Shown here: positions 17,539 to 26,054 of the stretch, piece after piece | How the letters are laid out: each line of letters starts with the position of its first letter | Numbering within the stretch: the stretch's first letter is position 1 | Assembly (NCBI GenBank): GCA_964419605.1 | Contig: CAYQQM010000020.1 | Span: 1 to 64,000, forward strand | DNA from: JABFXX01 sp964419605 | Lineage (GTDB): Bacteria; Myxococcota_A; Polyangia; Haliangiales; Haliangiaceae | Length of the DNA: 64,000 bases | Direction: 5' to 3' | Notes under the pieces: generated by a model | The model's database searches: none | Told to the model about the DNA's origin: nothing | The model's input: only the letters and a program-made list of their open reading frames with translations | Translations under genes and position numbers: made by a program

Positions 17539-19025
17539 TGCTGCCAAGTAAGCTTGCGAAGATGGTCGTAGCGAACACGTTGCGCAGCCCGCGCCATTTC
17601 GCGCTGTCGGCCTTTGGCATCGTGATCGGGATCGCCACCTTCGTGATGTTTTTGGCGTCGACCGAGCAGGTCGCCGCGGTGCTTGAGAAAGTATTTCCGC
17701 TGAACGATGTATCCGTGATTGCACCGCGGGCGTCGCTGTTGGGGAAGGACGTATCGAAGCGGCTCGACGATCAGGTGGTACGTGCAATCCGGGCTCGCTC
17801 AGACGTCGCCGCAGCGCTGCCGCGAATGGCATTATCGTTTCCCGCGTTTGGTCGGGGCGACTTCGAGAACAACGATCTGCGATTCGAGGTCGGCGGATTC
17901 GCCGATGGAATAGAGGCGAGCTTCGTCAAAGACGACGCGCGCACCCGGGAGTTGTTCGCGGACTGGGAGGCAGAAACGGGCGATCCTCACCGCGTCACCT
18001 GCGAGCCGCCGCCGCCGCGAGCGGACGGCGACATCATCCAGTCGCCGCGCCCTCGGCCCAAGAACGCGGCTCCGAGTTCGGCCACCGTGGAGTATTTTAA
18101 TCCCTGCCCGGATCCGGATCGGTACTACTGCGACGAGCAAGATCGGCGCTGTCATCACAGGGTCCCCGTTGTGATGTCGCCGACGATGATCGAGCTTTAT
18201 AACGGTCAGTTTGCGAAGTCGCACGGCTTGCCGGTCGCCGATATCGACTTCATGAAGTTTGTTACTGCGCGCGGCGGCTTGAGCTCGATGCGGTTTTCCA
18301 TCGGGCTCGGCCTGACCACGATCGCCGGCACCAATACGACCATCCGCAAAAAGCCGCGGCGGGTGGAGGCGGTTCTCGTTGGGATTAGCTCGAGGGCGAT
18401 GCCGATCGGCATGACGATGCCCATCGGATACATTCAGCGCTGGAACCGGGAGTTTCTCGGCGAAGATGCGGCCGCTTCATACTCCTCGATCGTAGTGACG
18501 CTCAAGGATCGCAACCAGCTCGCGCCGTTTGCGCAGTGGCTCCAAGACGAACTCGACCTCCGGCTCGAAGATTCGCTGGGACAGAAGTTCGCGACGGCGA
18601 TCTTTGTGGTGCGGCTGGTGTTGGTGCTGATTTCGCTTGTGATTATCGGTATTAGCGCAATCAATATTGCGCACAATTTCTTCATGCAGGTGACCGAGCG
18701 GCGGCGCGAGTTGGGGCTGTTGCGCGCGGTCGGCGCGACGCAACTCGATGTCAAACTGGTCGTCCTCGGAGAAGCAGGGCTGATCGGCCTGATCGGTGGC
18801 GTGGTAGGCGTCGCGATCGGGTTTTTAGTTGCCACACTCGTGGACTACGGCTCGGCGCACTACGTGCCGCGATTTCCGTATAAACCGACTACATGGTTTC
18901 ATTTTCGTTGGTGGATTTGGGTGGGAGGCCTCGGCTGTGCGACGTTTTTTTCGATCCTCGGCGGATATCTGCCTGCCCGGCGCGCTGCCGCCATGGAACC
19001 GGCACGGGCGTTGGCACAAAATTAG
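17535..19025 (+). CDS. ABC transporter permease (MacB/FtsX family)
   Basis: This 496-aa permease starts at GTG 17535 or ATG 17538, overlapping the stop of the ATPase gene. It has one N-terminal membrane segment (ALSAFGIVIGIATFVMFLAS), a large periplasmic domain (about 45-345) and three C-terminal segments, which is the MacB/LolE topology. FtsX-type features include the ERRRELGLLRAVGAT coupling helix after the second segment and the final PARRAAAMEPARAL. The periplasmic domain holds an unusual Cys-containing insert (CPDPDRYYCDEQDRRCHH, near 193-210) that could form disulfides or bind metal. It is probably an envelope lipid, lipoprotein or peptide transporter. Confidence 0.9.
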   Translation: MMLPSKLAKMVVANTLRSPRHFALSAFGIVIGIATFVMFLASTEQVAAVLEKVFPLNDVSVIAPRASLLGKDVSKRLDDQVVRAIRARSDVAAALPRMALSFPAFGRGDFENNDLRFEVGGFADGIEASFVKDDARTRELFADWEAETGDPHRVTCEPPPPRADGDIIQSPRPRPKNAAPSSATVEYFNPCPDPDRYYCDEQDRRCHHRVPVVMSPTMIELYNGQFAKSHGLPVADIDFMKFVTARGGLSSMRFSIGLGLTTIAGTNTTIRKKPRRVEAVLVGISSRAMPIGMTMPIGYIQRWNREFLGEDAAASYSSIVVTLKDRNQLAPFAQWLQDELDLRLEDSLGQKFATAIFVVRLVLVLISLVIIGISAINIAHNFFMQVTERRRELGLLRAVGATQLDVKLVVLGEAGLIGLIGGVVGVAIGFLVATLVDYGSAHYVPRFPYKPTTWFHFRWWIWVGGLGCATFFSILGGYLPARRAAAMEPARALAQN

Positions 19026-19126
19026 CTTCGGACCAGCGTCACTAATTGGCTGGCCCAGCGAACCGTTTTCGGCTAGGGTCCCTCGCATCGAGCGATGGTG
19101 TTCGCTCGTCGGACGACGAAGCTGTG

Positions 19127-22105
19127 ATGAACCCGACTGCGTTCGGAAAGTACTACCTGCTTGAGCGGATCAACGTTGGCGGAATGGCCGAAGTGTTCTG
19201 TGCCAAGGCCTTTGGGGTAGAGGGATTTGAGCGCTTGGTCGCGGTAAAGCGCATCCGGCCGACCATCGCTGCGGACCCTGAGTTCGTTCGGGCCTTCATC
19301 GAAGAGGCGAAGCTGGCAGTTCAACTAAACCACGCCAACCTCGCCCAGATTTTTGACCTCGGCGTGGTCGATGGGCAGTACTACGTTGCACTGGAACACG
19401 TTCAGGGGCGCGATCTCCGACGGATCCTCGAGCGGTGTCGTCAGAGCGGCACTCCTATGCCGCTGCACCAGGCGTGTTTTGTCGCAATGAAGGTGTGCGA
19501 GGGTCTCGACCACGCGCATAACAAGCGCGATCCAGCAGGCCGCGAACTCGGGTTGGTGCACAGCGACCTATCGCCACAGCACGTGCTGATTTCCTACGAC
19601 GGCGAGGTAAAGCTGATCGATTTCGGCCTCGCTAAGGCCGCGGTGAAAAGCCACGCGCATTCATCCGAGATGTTCCAGGGCAAGTTGGGCTATTTGTCGC
19701 CGGAGCAGGCGCACGCACAGGGGTCGGCGCTGACTCCGCCGACGAGCGAGCTTGGGAACATCGACAAACGCAGCGATGTGTTCGCCTGTGGGGTCCTTTT
19801 GTACGAGATGCTCACGGGGGAACGGCTGTTCGTTGGCGAGAGCGATGCGGCGACCCTCCACAAAGTCCGCAACGTAGAGATCCTGCCGCCCTCGACGTTT
19901 AATCCGCGCATTTCGGATGCACTCGAGCGAATTGTGCTCAAGGCACTCGCACGAGACCCAGCCGACCGGTACTCGCGCGCAATCGACCTTCATGACGCGC
20001 TTGGGGCGTTCGTGCAGGGTAGCGGCGAGGTGTACTCGCGCGCGGAACTGTCGGCGTGGATGAAGGGGGTTTTCGGGCGCGAGTTTGAGGACGATCGAGG
20101 AAAATTGGAGGCCTACCGCCAGCTCGCGGCAGACATGGTGTCTGCGCCTGTCGTGGCTCCCAGCGTTACCGGGTCGAAGCCGACAACGCCGCAGGAACGC
20201 GAGCCAACGCAGCCGATCCCGCTCGAGATTAGCCAGTTGCCGCAGCGCGCTCCGGACGCCGTCTTTCGCGGCCATGCTGCGAGCACGGAAAGCGCGATTA
20301 CCGCAAGTGGATCCGTAGGTTCGTCGGGTGCATCGGCTGTGTATTCGGAAACCGGGTGGGGCAGCGATGGGCTGGACACGCAGATCTACGATGACCCAGG
20401 CGACAACGCGACCCGTGCATCGCGCGGAAACCGCAGCGAAGGCACAGCGGCGGCGCCGCCGAGCCATGTTTCCCCGGCCTCCGTTCCGATGGATGACATC
20501 GGCGCCACGCTACAAGGTTGGGAGGGTGGTCCTGTGGTCACGATGAGCCCAGCCATTGCGTCGGCGCTCATCGCATCGGCACAGCCCACGCTCCCGACCG
20601 GTCCGGCACCGAATACGCCGATCGGTTCGGGGAGGTCGGTTCCCGCGCTTGGTTCGAGCCCCATGTATCCTACGCCGCCCGCGGAGGCAGCTCCGGGGGC
20701 TCACGTCCAAAAGCGCAAGAGGCGATTGCCATCGACCGTGCTCCCGTATTTTGTGGTGGCAGGGGGAGCGCTGGTGCTGGCCGGGGTGGGAGCCTCGGTT
20801 GCACTGCGTGCCGGAGCAAGAACCAATGGCACAGGTCCCAGTTCGCGCGGCGTCGCGGACCCGGAGACGGGTTTTGATCTATACGTTTCGCCGCCGGGCG
20901 TGACCACCTGGCGCCTCGACGGCGACGTTCGCACCGACCGGCTGCCATCGCGGATCCGGGGCATCGTTCCGGGAGCTCATCAGCTCGCAATCGACGCGCC
21001 ACCGGGTTTCCTTAGCCAGCGCCAAACGATTGCGATCGTTCAGGGGACCTCGCCAAAGATCGAGATCGTTCTCGACCCGATCACAGGAATTAAGGGCACG
21101 TTCCAGACCACTCCCCCGGGGGCCAGGGTTTGGCTCATTATCGATGGAAAGCGTGAGGCATTGGGTACGAGCCCAGCGGCGGCACCACTGGACCCGCGCA
21201 AGTCTTATCAAGTGGTGTTTGAAAAGGCTGGCTACGTCTCAGTGAATCGGCCGATCGTGTTTTCTGGAGGGCTGAACGAAAAAATCGCCGTGGACCTCGA
21301 GCGCGTCGGGGCAGGGAGTGCGCAAGCGGCGACCGCCACGACTGCGCCACCTGCGCCTAACCCAAATGTCACGTCGCAATCCATTGCCGCTCCCAGCCCG
21401 GGAACGAAAAAAAACGAGACCTCCAAGCCCGCCGTAGTTGCCAAGCCCAAGCCAGATGTGTCCTCGGGCACAGTCCCCAAGGCCCCGCTTCCGCAGAAGT
21501 CAGACCCCCAATCCAAAATCGCGGCACAGTCGAAGGCAGAGATCACCAAGCCAGGGATCGTAGTCAAGTCCGTAGCACCTGCGAGCCCAGCGAGCGCGCC
21601 GAAGCCTGCTGTAACGCAAAGTTCAGCGAGCGCGCCGAAGCCTGCTGTAACGCAAAGTTCAGCGAGCGCGCCGAAGCCTGCTGTAACGCAAAGTCCAGCG
21701 AGCGCGCCGAAGCCTGCTGTAACGCAAAGTCCAGCGAGCGCGCCGAAGCCTGCTGTAACTCAAAGTTCTGCGAGCTCAGCCAAGCCTACGGTTGCAGCAA
21801 AGCCGGTCCCGGCGAAACCGGAGGTTGGGACTCGCGCCCCGGCCTCCGCGACCCGCGACGACATCATTCCCAAAGGACAAGGCACGCTTTTCCTCGGCTC
21901 TAAGCCGCCGTGCGAGATCTTCATCGATGGCGAGTCGACAGGGAAATACACGCCCCAGAAAGACCTAAAGCTTTCCGCGGGCAAACATCGCATTACACTG
22001 ATCAGTCCAGAACTTGGGCTGCGCGAAAGCTTCACGGTCGACATCCGGCCCAATCAGGTCGAAAAACTGATCAAGGACTTTTCAGACCGGATCCAGCTCA
22101 AGTGA
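19127..22105 (+). CDS. Ser/Thr kinase with transmembrane segment, Ala/Pro repeats and PEGA domains
   Basis: I place the start at ATG 19127 (992 aa), just before the kinase domain. The kinase has the G-loop VGGMAEVF and VAVKRI. Its catalytic loop reads HSDLSPQH (145-152), so the Asp is present, but the Arg and the metal-binding Asn are replaced by Ser and His; IDFG is intact. A Ser/Thr/Pro-rich linker leads to one membrane segment at about 538-562. The extracytoplasmic part has two PEGA-like beta domains (about 585-730), a low-complexity stretch including five 12-aa repeats (821-881) and a third PEGA domain (about 917-992; GSKPPCEIFIDGESTGKYTP). PEGA domains are thought to bind cell-wall or surface structures. 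It follows the ABC pair by about 100 bp. Confidence 0.9.
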   Translation: MNPTAFGKYYLLERINVGGMAEVFCAKAFGVEGFERLVAVKRIRPTIAADPEFVRAFIEEAKLAVQLNHANLAQIFDLGVVDGQYYVALEHVQGRDLRRILERCRQSGTPMPLHQACFVAMKVCEGLDHAHNKRDPAGRELGLVHSDLSPQHVLISYDGEVKLIDFGLAKAAVKSHAHSSEMFQGKLGYLSPEQAHAQGSALTPPTSELGNIDKRSDVFACGVLLYEMLTGERLFVGESDAATLHKVRNVEILPPSTFNPRISDALERIVLKALARDPADRYSRAIDLHDALGAFVQGSGEVYSRAELSAWMKGVFGREFEDDRGKLEAYRQLAADMVSAPVVAPSVTGSKPTTPQEREPTQPIPLEISQLPQRAPDAVFRGHAASTESAITASGSVGSSGASAVYSETGWGSDGLDTQIYDDPGDNATRASRGNRSEGTAAAPPSHVSPASVPMDDIGATLQGWEGGPVVTMSPAIASALIASAQPTLPTGPAPNTPIGSGRSVPALGSSPMYPTPPAEAAPGAHVQKRKRRLPSTVLPYFVVAGGALVLAGVGASVALRAGARTNGTGPSSRGVADPETGFDLYVSPPGVTTWRLDGDVRTDRLPSRIRGIVPGAHQLAIDAPPGFLSQRQTIAIVQGTSPKIEIVLDPITGIKGTFQTTPPGARVWLIIDGKREALGTSPAAAPLDPRKSYQVVFEKAGYVSVNRPIVFSGGLNEKIAVDLERVGAGSAQAATATTAPPAPNPNVTSQSIAAPSPGTKKNETSKPAVVAKPKPDVSSGTVPKAPLPQKSDPQSKIAAQSKAEITKPGIVVKSVAPASPASAPKPAVTQSSASAPKPAVTQSSASAPKPAVTQSPASAPKPAVTQSPASAPKPAVTQSSASSAKPTVAAKPVPAKPEVGTRAPASATRDDIIPKGQGTLFLGSKPPCEIFIDGESTGKYTPQKDLKLSAGKHRITLISPELGLRESFTVDIRPNQVEKLIKDFSDRIQLK
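21590..21769 (+). repeat. Five tandem 36-bp repeats within the PEGA kinase gene
   Basis: Units start at 21590, 21626, 21662, 21698 and 21734 and are nearly identical (core CCGAAGCCTGCTGTAACGCA). Each encodes the 12-residue unit SASAPKPAVTQS with a Ser/Pro change. A partial sixth unit follows. The low divergence suggests recent expansion and likely length variation between strains. Confidence 0.95.
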
Positions 22106-22159
22106 AAGTGACGCGGTCGGCGCGCGTATTCAGCCCACTCATGTCGGAGCATTCCTGCC

Positions 22160-23029
22160 CTACAGGGGCTCGAGCACTTGGACGGGTGTGCTGCCGACGA
22201 GATCGGCACCACCGGTCGCGAGATCGGCTAGATCAAAACGTGCGGCCGCTCGTGGCCCCACCAGGACATACATCGTGGATGGAAGGCTCGGTCGATGGCG
22301 TTTGCGATCACCCTCGAGCAGCTTCTGGTGCTCATACAATTCGGCGGCGAGCTCCGCCTGATCGGATTTCTCGAGCGTGTTCAGCTTCGCGATCATGCGT
22401 TCCCGCGCTTGGGGATCCGGGGTAAGCAGGATCATTTCGCGCAACTCTCGAACGGCGCGTTCGTGTTGCCCGAGTTTGGTTCGCATGGTCGCCGCCCATG
22501 TCGCAGCTTCGGGCGACGCCCCCGGCTTGCGCAGGGACGATTCGACTAGCAGTAGCCCCTTTTCGTTCCAGGCGCGCTGCTGCGCCGGGTCACTGCTTTG
22601 GAGGTCTTGGGTATAGATCTGACCCGCGAGGTTGGGCAGTTTCCAGTCTCGCGGGAACTCGGCGATGCCACGTTCCAATACGGCAATCGCGCGCAAGTAG
22701 ATGTCTTGCGTAGCGCCGCTGGAGACTGTCATCGCCATGGCGCCGTATTCGTAGATGCGCTGGTACTGCGGATCGAGTGCAACGACAGCCTCCACAAGCG
22801 GCGCCATCCCATGCGCGGTCGCCTCGCGGCTGCCGAAGTACCCGGCCAGGCGGATGAACAAGACGTCAGCCATCGCCTCGCGGAAGCCAAGGGACGCGAA
22901 CGGCGCCGCCGCAGCGGAGGGAGCATACGGCGCCTCGACCCCATTATCGCCCGCGGTTACCAGAGTGCGCGCGACGCGCGCCGCGGTTAGCCCGAGTGCG
23001 GCAATGGCAAAGGCAGCTGCGATTCGCAC
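22160..23029 (-). CDS. TPR-like protein with N-terminal signal or anchor, near the pilins
   Basis: This 289-aa protein has an N-terminal hydrophobic stretch (AAAFAIAALGLTAARVA), then helical repeats typical of TPR proteins (IAVLERGIAEFPRDWKLPNLAGQIY; QHERAVRELREMILLTPDP). No catalytic motifs are visible. It lies downstream of the two pilin genes in the same orientation, 70 bp after the second. A role in pilus assembly, like that of TPR pilotins, is conceivable, but nothing in the sequence proves it. Confidence 0.7.
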   Translation of the reverse strand: MRIAAAFAIAALGLTAARVARTLVTAGDNGVEAPYAPSAAAAPFASLGFREAMADVLFIRLAGYFGSREATAHGMAPLVEAVVALDPQYQRIYEYGAMAMTVSSGATQDIYLRAIAVLERGIAEFPRDWKLPNLAGQIYTQDLQSSDPAQQRAWNEKGLLLVESSLRKPGASPEAATWAATMRTKLGQHERAVRELREMILLTPDPQARERMIAKLNTLEKSDQAELAAELYEHQKLLEGDRKRHRPSLPSTMYVLVGPRAAARFDLADLATGGADLVGSTPVQVLEPL

Positions 23030-23099
23030 ACCCGATATGCTACTCCGCTCGGCTGGGAAAAATCCAACGAGACCGGACTTAGAGCACCTGTTCGGTGCG

Positions 23100-23645
23100 C
23101 TAGTAGATGCCTGCGGGCGGGTTGACGAAGTTCATCTGGGGGTGGGCGTTGACGAGCCGACCTTCAACTCTGAACACGGCAGGGACGCCATCGCAGTCGA
23201 CGTCGCCATACGCAAACGCATCGAAACTCGTTCCTGTGCCAGCTTGGTAACTGAAACCGTACAGCCCCGGTTCATCGATCGAAAATTCGAGAGAGGCCCA
23301 TCCCGGGTCGCTTTTGAACGAGGCCGCATCTTCGGTGCACTTGTTGTTCACCACGGTGCCCTTGGCCAATTGGGTGCCCCCCTTGCCGCCGCAGCAGCCG
23401 GTCGTGGCGCTGACCCCTGTGGGCCGGAGTGGGCCAGGGATGATGGAGTAGGACGAGGTATCCCCATACGCTCGCTTCGCGTTTTTGCCGATCTTGTTGA
23501 GGCCGAGCGATGCCTCGCTGGTCCTCGCTCGCTTCATGTAGTCCATAAACGCAGGGATAGCGACGGCAGCGAGAATGCCGATAATCGCAACGACGATCAT
23601 GAGTTCGATCAACGTGAAGCCTCGAGCAGTTGGATAGCGGCGCAT
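23100..23645 (-). CDS. Type IV pilin (PilA-like), paralogue 2
   Basis: I place the start at ATG 23645 (181 aa), giving a 9-residue prepilin leader MRRYPTARG before FTLIELMIVVAIIGILAAVA. PilD-type peptidase would cut after Gly and methylate Phe1; Glu5 of the mature pilin is present. The body has conserved Cys residues (GCCGGKGGT and NNKCTED; DVDCDG) likely to form disulfides. It is the same length as, and about two-thirds identical by eye to, the pilin encoded at 23896-24441, so this is a tandem duplication. The C-terminus ends FVNPPAGIY. It could be a minor or alternative pilin. Confidence 0.93.
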   Translation of the reverse strand: MRRYPTARGFTLIELMIVVAIIGILAAVAIPAFMDYMKRARTSEASLGLNKIGKNAKRAYGDTSSYSIIPGPLRPTGVSATTGCCGGKGGTQLAKGTVVNNKCTEDAASFKSDPGWASLEFSIDEPGLYGFSYQAGTGTSFDAFAYGDVDCDGVPAVFRVEGRLVNAHPQMNFVNPPAGIY

Positions 23646-23661
23646 GGTAATTGGGTGAAGG

Positions 23662-23677
23662 AGCAAACGCTGTGCCC
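23662..23677 (-). promoter_or_regulatory. Sigma-54 type -24/-12 element of pilin paralogue 2
   Basis: On the minus strand the sequence reads GGGCACAGCGTTTGCT, matching TGGCAC-N5-TTGCT at all but the first base. It ends 17 bp before the pilin ATG, exactly as in the paralogue, so the transcript leader would be only about six bases. The neighbouring gene encodes a PilR-type sigma-54 activator. Confidence 0.55.
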
Positions 23678-23840
23678 CGCTGCCCTGGGGAGAAATCATG
23701 GTGTTAGGACGCGGCTCTGACGCGTTTCGTCACTTCGGAGGTCAAACTTGGCTGGGTAACTATCGGGTAATACAGCGAATTCGGATAGCGATGGGGTAGC
23801 TAGCTGGGGCGATCGCAGAAGCGGCCTGCAACCGAAAACG

Positions 23841-23869
23841 AAAAAAGACGCCGGACCGGCGTCTTTTTT
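23841..23869 (-). terminator. Rho-independent terminator after pilA
   Basis: A perfect 14-bp inverted repeat (AAAAAAGACGCCGG / CCGGCGTCTTTTTT) with a one-base centre lies 26 bp beyond the pilA stop. It gives a strong GC stem and a T-run on either strand, so it can act in both directions. It separates the two pilin transcripts. Confidence 0.93.
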
Positions 23870-23895
23870 GATGGAACAGCGCGAGTGCGCAGCGA

Positions 23896-24441
23896 CTAGT
23901 AGACGCTGGCGGCGGGCAGCACGAGGTTCATATTCGGGTTGCCGTTGATCACGCGGCCCTGAAGCCTGAATACGGCTGGGGTATTGTCGCAGTCGACGTC
24001 GCCGTAGGCCAACGCGTCGAATTCCGATCCGCTGATCGACACGTAACTGTAGCCGTATTGACCGGGTTCATCGATCGAGAACTCGAGCGCCGACCAGCCC
24101 GGGTCAGCTTTGAAGCTCGCCGCATCTTCGGTGCACTTGTTGTTCACCGTGGTGCCTTTGGCCGCTTGGGTACCACCCTTGCCGCCGCAGCAGCCGGTGG
24201 CGATGTTGGATCCGGTGGGCAACAGGGCGCCGTTTTGTAGAGAATACGAGGATACGTCGCCGTACGCCCGCTTCGAGTTTTTGCCGATCTTGTTTAGAGC
24301 AATGGACGCTTCGGTGGTGCGCGCCCGCTTCATGTAGTCGAGGAACGCGGGAATGGCGACCGCGGCAAGAATGCCGATAATCGCGACGACGATCATGAGC
24401 TCGATGAGTGTGAAACCTCGAAATTTTGGATTTGTTTTCAT
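23896..24441 (-). CDS. pilA: Type IV major pilin PilA
   Basis: I place the start at ATG 24441 (181 aa), giving leader MKTNPKFRG and mature N-terminus FTLIELMIVVAIIGILAAVA with Phe1 and Glu5. The hydrophobic helix (residues 10-35) is followed by a globular head with the same Cys pattern as its paralogue (GCCGGKGGT, NNKCTED, DVDCDN). It forms the type IV pilus fibre used for twitching or social motility. It lies directly downstream of pilR in the same orientation, with its own -24/-12 element and followed by a strong terminator. That fits a highly expressed, separately controlled gene, and makes this copy the better candidate for the major pilin. Confidence 0.93.
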   Translation of the reverse strand: MKTNPKFRGFTLIELMIVVAIIGILAAVAIPAFLDYMKRARTTEASIALNKIGKNSKRAYGDVSSYSLQNGALLPTGSNIATGCCGGKGGTQAAKGTTVNNKCTEDAASFKADPGWSALEFSIDEPGQYGYSYVSISGSEFDALAYGDVDCDNTPAVFRLQGRVINGNPNMNLVLPAASVY

Positions 24442-24457
24442 GGTGACCTGGTGCATG

Positions 24458-24473
24458 AGCAATCGGTGTGCCG
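24458..24473 (-). promoter_or_regulatory. Sigma-54 type -24/-12 element of pilA
   Basis: On the minus strand the sequence reads CGGCACACCGATTGCT, matching TGGCAC-N5-TTGCT at all but the first base, with exact GG-to-GC spacing. It ends 17 bp before the pilA ATG. The same element at the same distance precedes the second pilin. pilA transcription from sigma-54 under PilR is established in Myxococcus and Pseudomonas. Confidence 0.6.
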
Positions 24474-24567
24474 CTCGATGGTTCGCTAAGCTCCTGAATT
24501 CCGGATGGCTCCAATCCGCCTTTGACAGAATTTGGCACTTCTCGGTGCCGAATCTCGCTCTCATGCC

Positions 24568-26040
24568 CTATTCCGTCTCATCCGGTTCGTCCGATTTGTC
24601 GATTCCGAGCTTTTGCAGGCGATAACGCAGCGAACGGAAGCTGATTCCGAGCAGCGACGCGGCTTGTTTTCGCGACCCACTGGTGCGTTCGAGGGCGCGC
24701 GTCACCCACATGCGCTCGTAGTCCGATAGCAGTTGGTCGAGATCCACTCCCTGTGGAGGAAGGACGACGGCGGCGTCGGACTCGGGCCGGTTCTGGCTAA
24801 GATCGGGAAGATCGCTCACCCCAGTCACCGTGCTCGAGCTCAGCGCCACGGCTCGCTCTAACAGGTTTTCGAGTTCGCGCACGTTTCCCGGAAAGTCGTA
24901 ATGTTCCAGCTTGGCCATGGCCTGTGGGCTGAGGTGATTAACGCGTCCGTACTCGGTCGCGAAGCGCTTCAGGAAATGGTCGACGAGCAGAGGGATATCT
25001 TCTCGGCGTTGCCGCAGCGGTGGAATGCGAACCTCAATGACGTTGAGACGGTAGTACAAATCGGCGCGGAAGCCGCCGCGAGCTACGTCGGCTTCTAGGT
25101 CGCGGTTGGTCGCTGCAATCACGCGCACATCCACTTCCACTTCGTCGACCGCGCCTACAGCCTTGACCCTTCGCTCTTGCAAGGCGCGCAACAGCTTGAC
25201 CTGCAGTCCCAGTGGAAGTTCGCCAATTTCATCGAGAAACAGCGTTCCCCCGTCTGCTTCGGTAAACAGGCCAGGTTTGTCGCTAACCGCACCTGTAAAG
25301 GATCCGCGCTTGTGGCCGAAGAGTTCGGATTCGAGGAGAGTCTCGGGAATTGCACCGCAGTTGATCGCAACAAACGGCTTTCCGGCCCGGACGCCCTCGG
25401 TGTGGAGCGCACGGGCGACCAGCTCCTTGCCGGTGCCACTTTCTCCGGTGATCAGCACCGATGTGCGCGTCGAGTGAATCTTGGCGATAAGCTCGAACAC
25501 TCGCTGCATCGCACGGCTTTTGCCAAGCAAATTCGCAAATCGGACCCGGCCAGCGACGGCGTCGCGGAGCTGGAGGTTCTCCTCGACCAGGGCGTGCTTT
25601 TCAAGCGCGCGGTCGATAACGGCCAAGATCTCATCGACGTTGAACGGCTTGGTCAGATAGTCGTAGGCCCCGTCTTTCATCGCAGACAATGCGGTGCTGG
25701 CACTCGCATACGCGGTTACGGCGATGACCTCTGGGTCAATCGCCGCCGCGGGGCCACCGGGAATATCGGTGCGGCGAATGGCCCCTGACTTGATCCGCTT
25801 GAGAAGGCCGAGTCCATCGAGGGTCCCGGGCATTCTCAAGTCGGTGATCACCACATCGAAAGGTCGCTCGCGCAGGTGGACCGTGGCTTCGTCTCCGCTT
25901 TGTGCCGTGGTCACATCGTGGCCGGCCCGCCGCAAACAGATCGTCAAGAATTCGCGCATCGACTGTTCATCATCGACGACCAGGATTCGGCCCACCAATC
26001 CACTATGCCACGCAAGGCGCAAGCGTTGCACCGAATGCAT
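24568..26040 (-). CDS. pilR: Sigma-54 dependent response regulator PilR
   Basis: This 490-aa NtrC-class regulator may start at ATG 26040 or at GTG 25995 just before GRILVVDDEQ. The receiver domain has DDE, phospho-acceptor Asp in VVITDLRMPG and Lys in YLTKPFN. It carries an unusual insert of about 15 residues (IRRTDIPGGPAAAID) before the VIAVTAY strand. The AAA+ domain has GESGTGKE, GSFTGA and LFLDEIGE. GSFTGA instead of GAFTGA is tolerated in some activators. A Fis-type HTH ends the protein (SRKQAASLLGISFRSLRYRLQKLG). It should activate the pilin promoters immediately downstream. No pilS sensor kinase is adjacent. Confidence 0.85.
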   Translation of the reverse strand: MHSVQRLRLAWHSGLVGRILVVDDEQSMREFLTICLRRAGHDVTTAQSGDEATVHLRERPFDVVITDLRMPGTLDGLGLLKRIKSGAIRRTDIPGGPAAAIDPEVIAVTAYASASTALSAMKDGAYDYLTKPFNVDEILAVIDRALEKHALVEENLQLRDAVAGRVRFANLLGKSRAMQRVFELIAKIHSTRTSVLITGESGTGKELVARALHTEGVRAGKPFVAINCGAIPETLLESELFGHKRGSFTGAVSDKPGLFTEADGGTLFLDEIGELPLGLQVKLLRALQERRVKAVGAVDEVEVDVRVIAATNRDLEADVARGGFRADLYYRLNVIEVRIPPLRQRREDIPLLVDHFLKRFATEYGRVNHLSPQAMAKLEHYDFPGNVRELENLLERAVALSSSTVTGVSDLPDLSQNRPESDAAVVLPPQGVDLDQLLSDYERMWVTRALERTSGSRKQAASLLGISFRSLRYRLQKLGIDKSDEPDETE

Positions 26041-26054
26041 GGAGAATTACCGTC

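Noticed and set aside
21590..21769. CRISPR-like direct repeats
   Set aside because: Units are contiguous with no spacers and are translated as a protein repeat; there are no cas genes.
24530..24551. GGCAC-N6-GTGCC inverted repeat upstream of pilA as a sigma-54 promoter
   Set aside because: The distance between the GG and GC pairs is one base too long; the better element is at 24458-24473. It could still be a PilR binding site.
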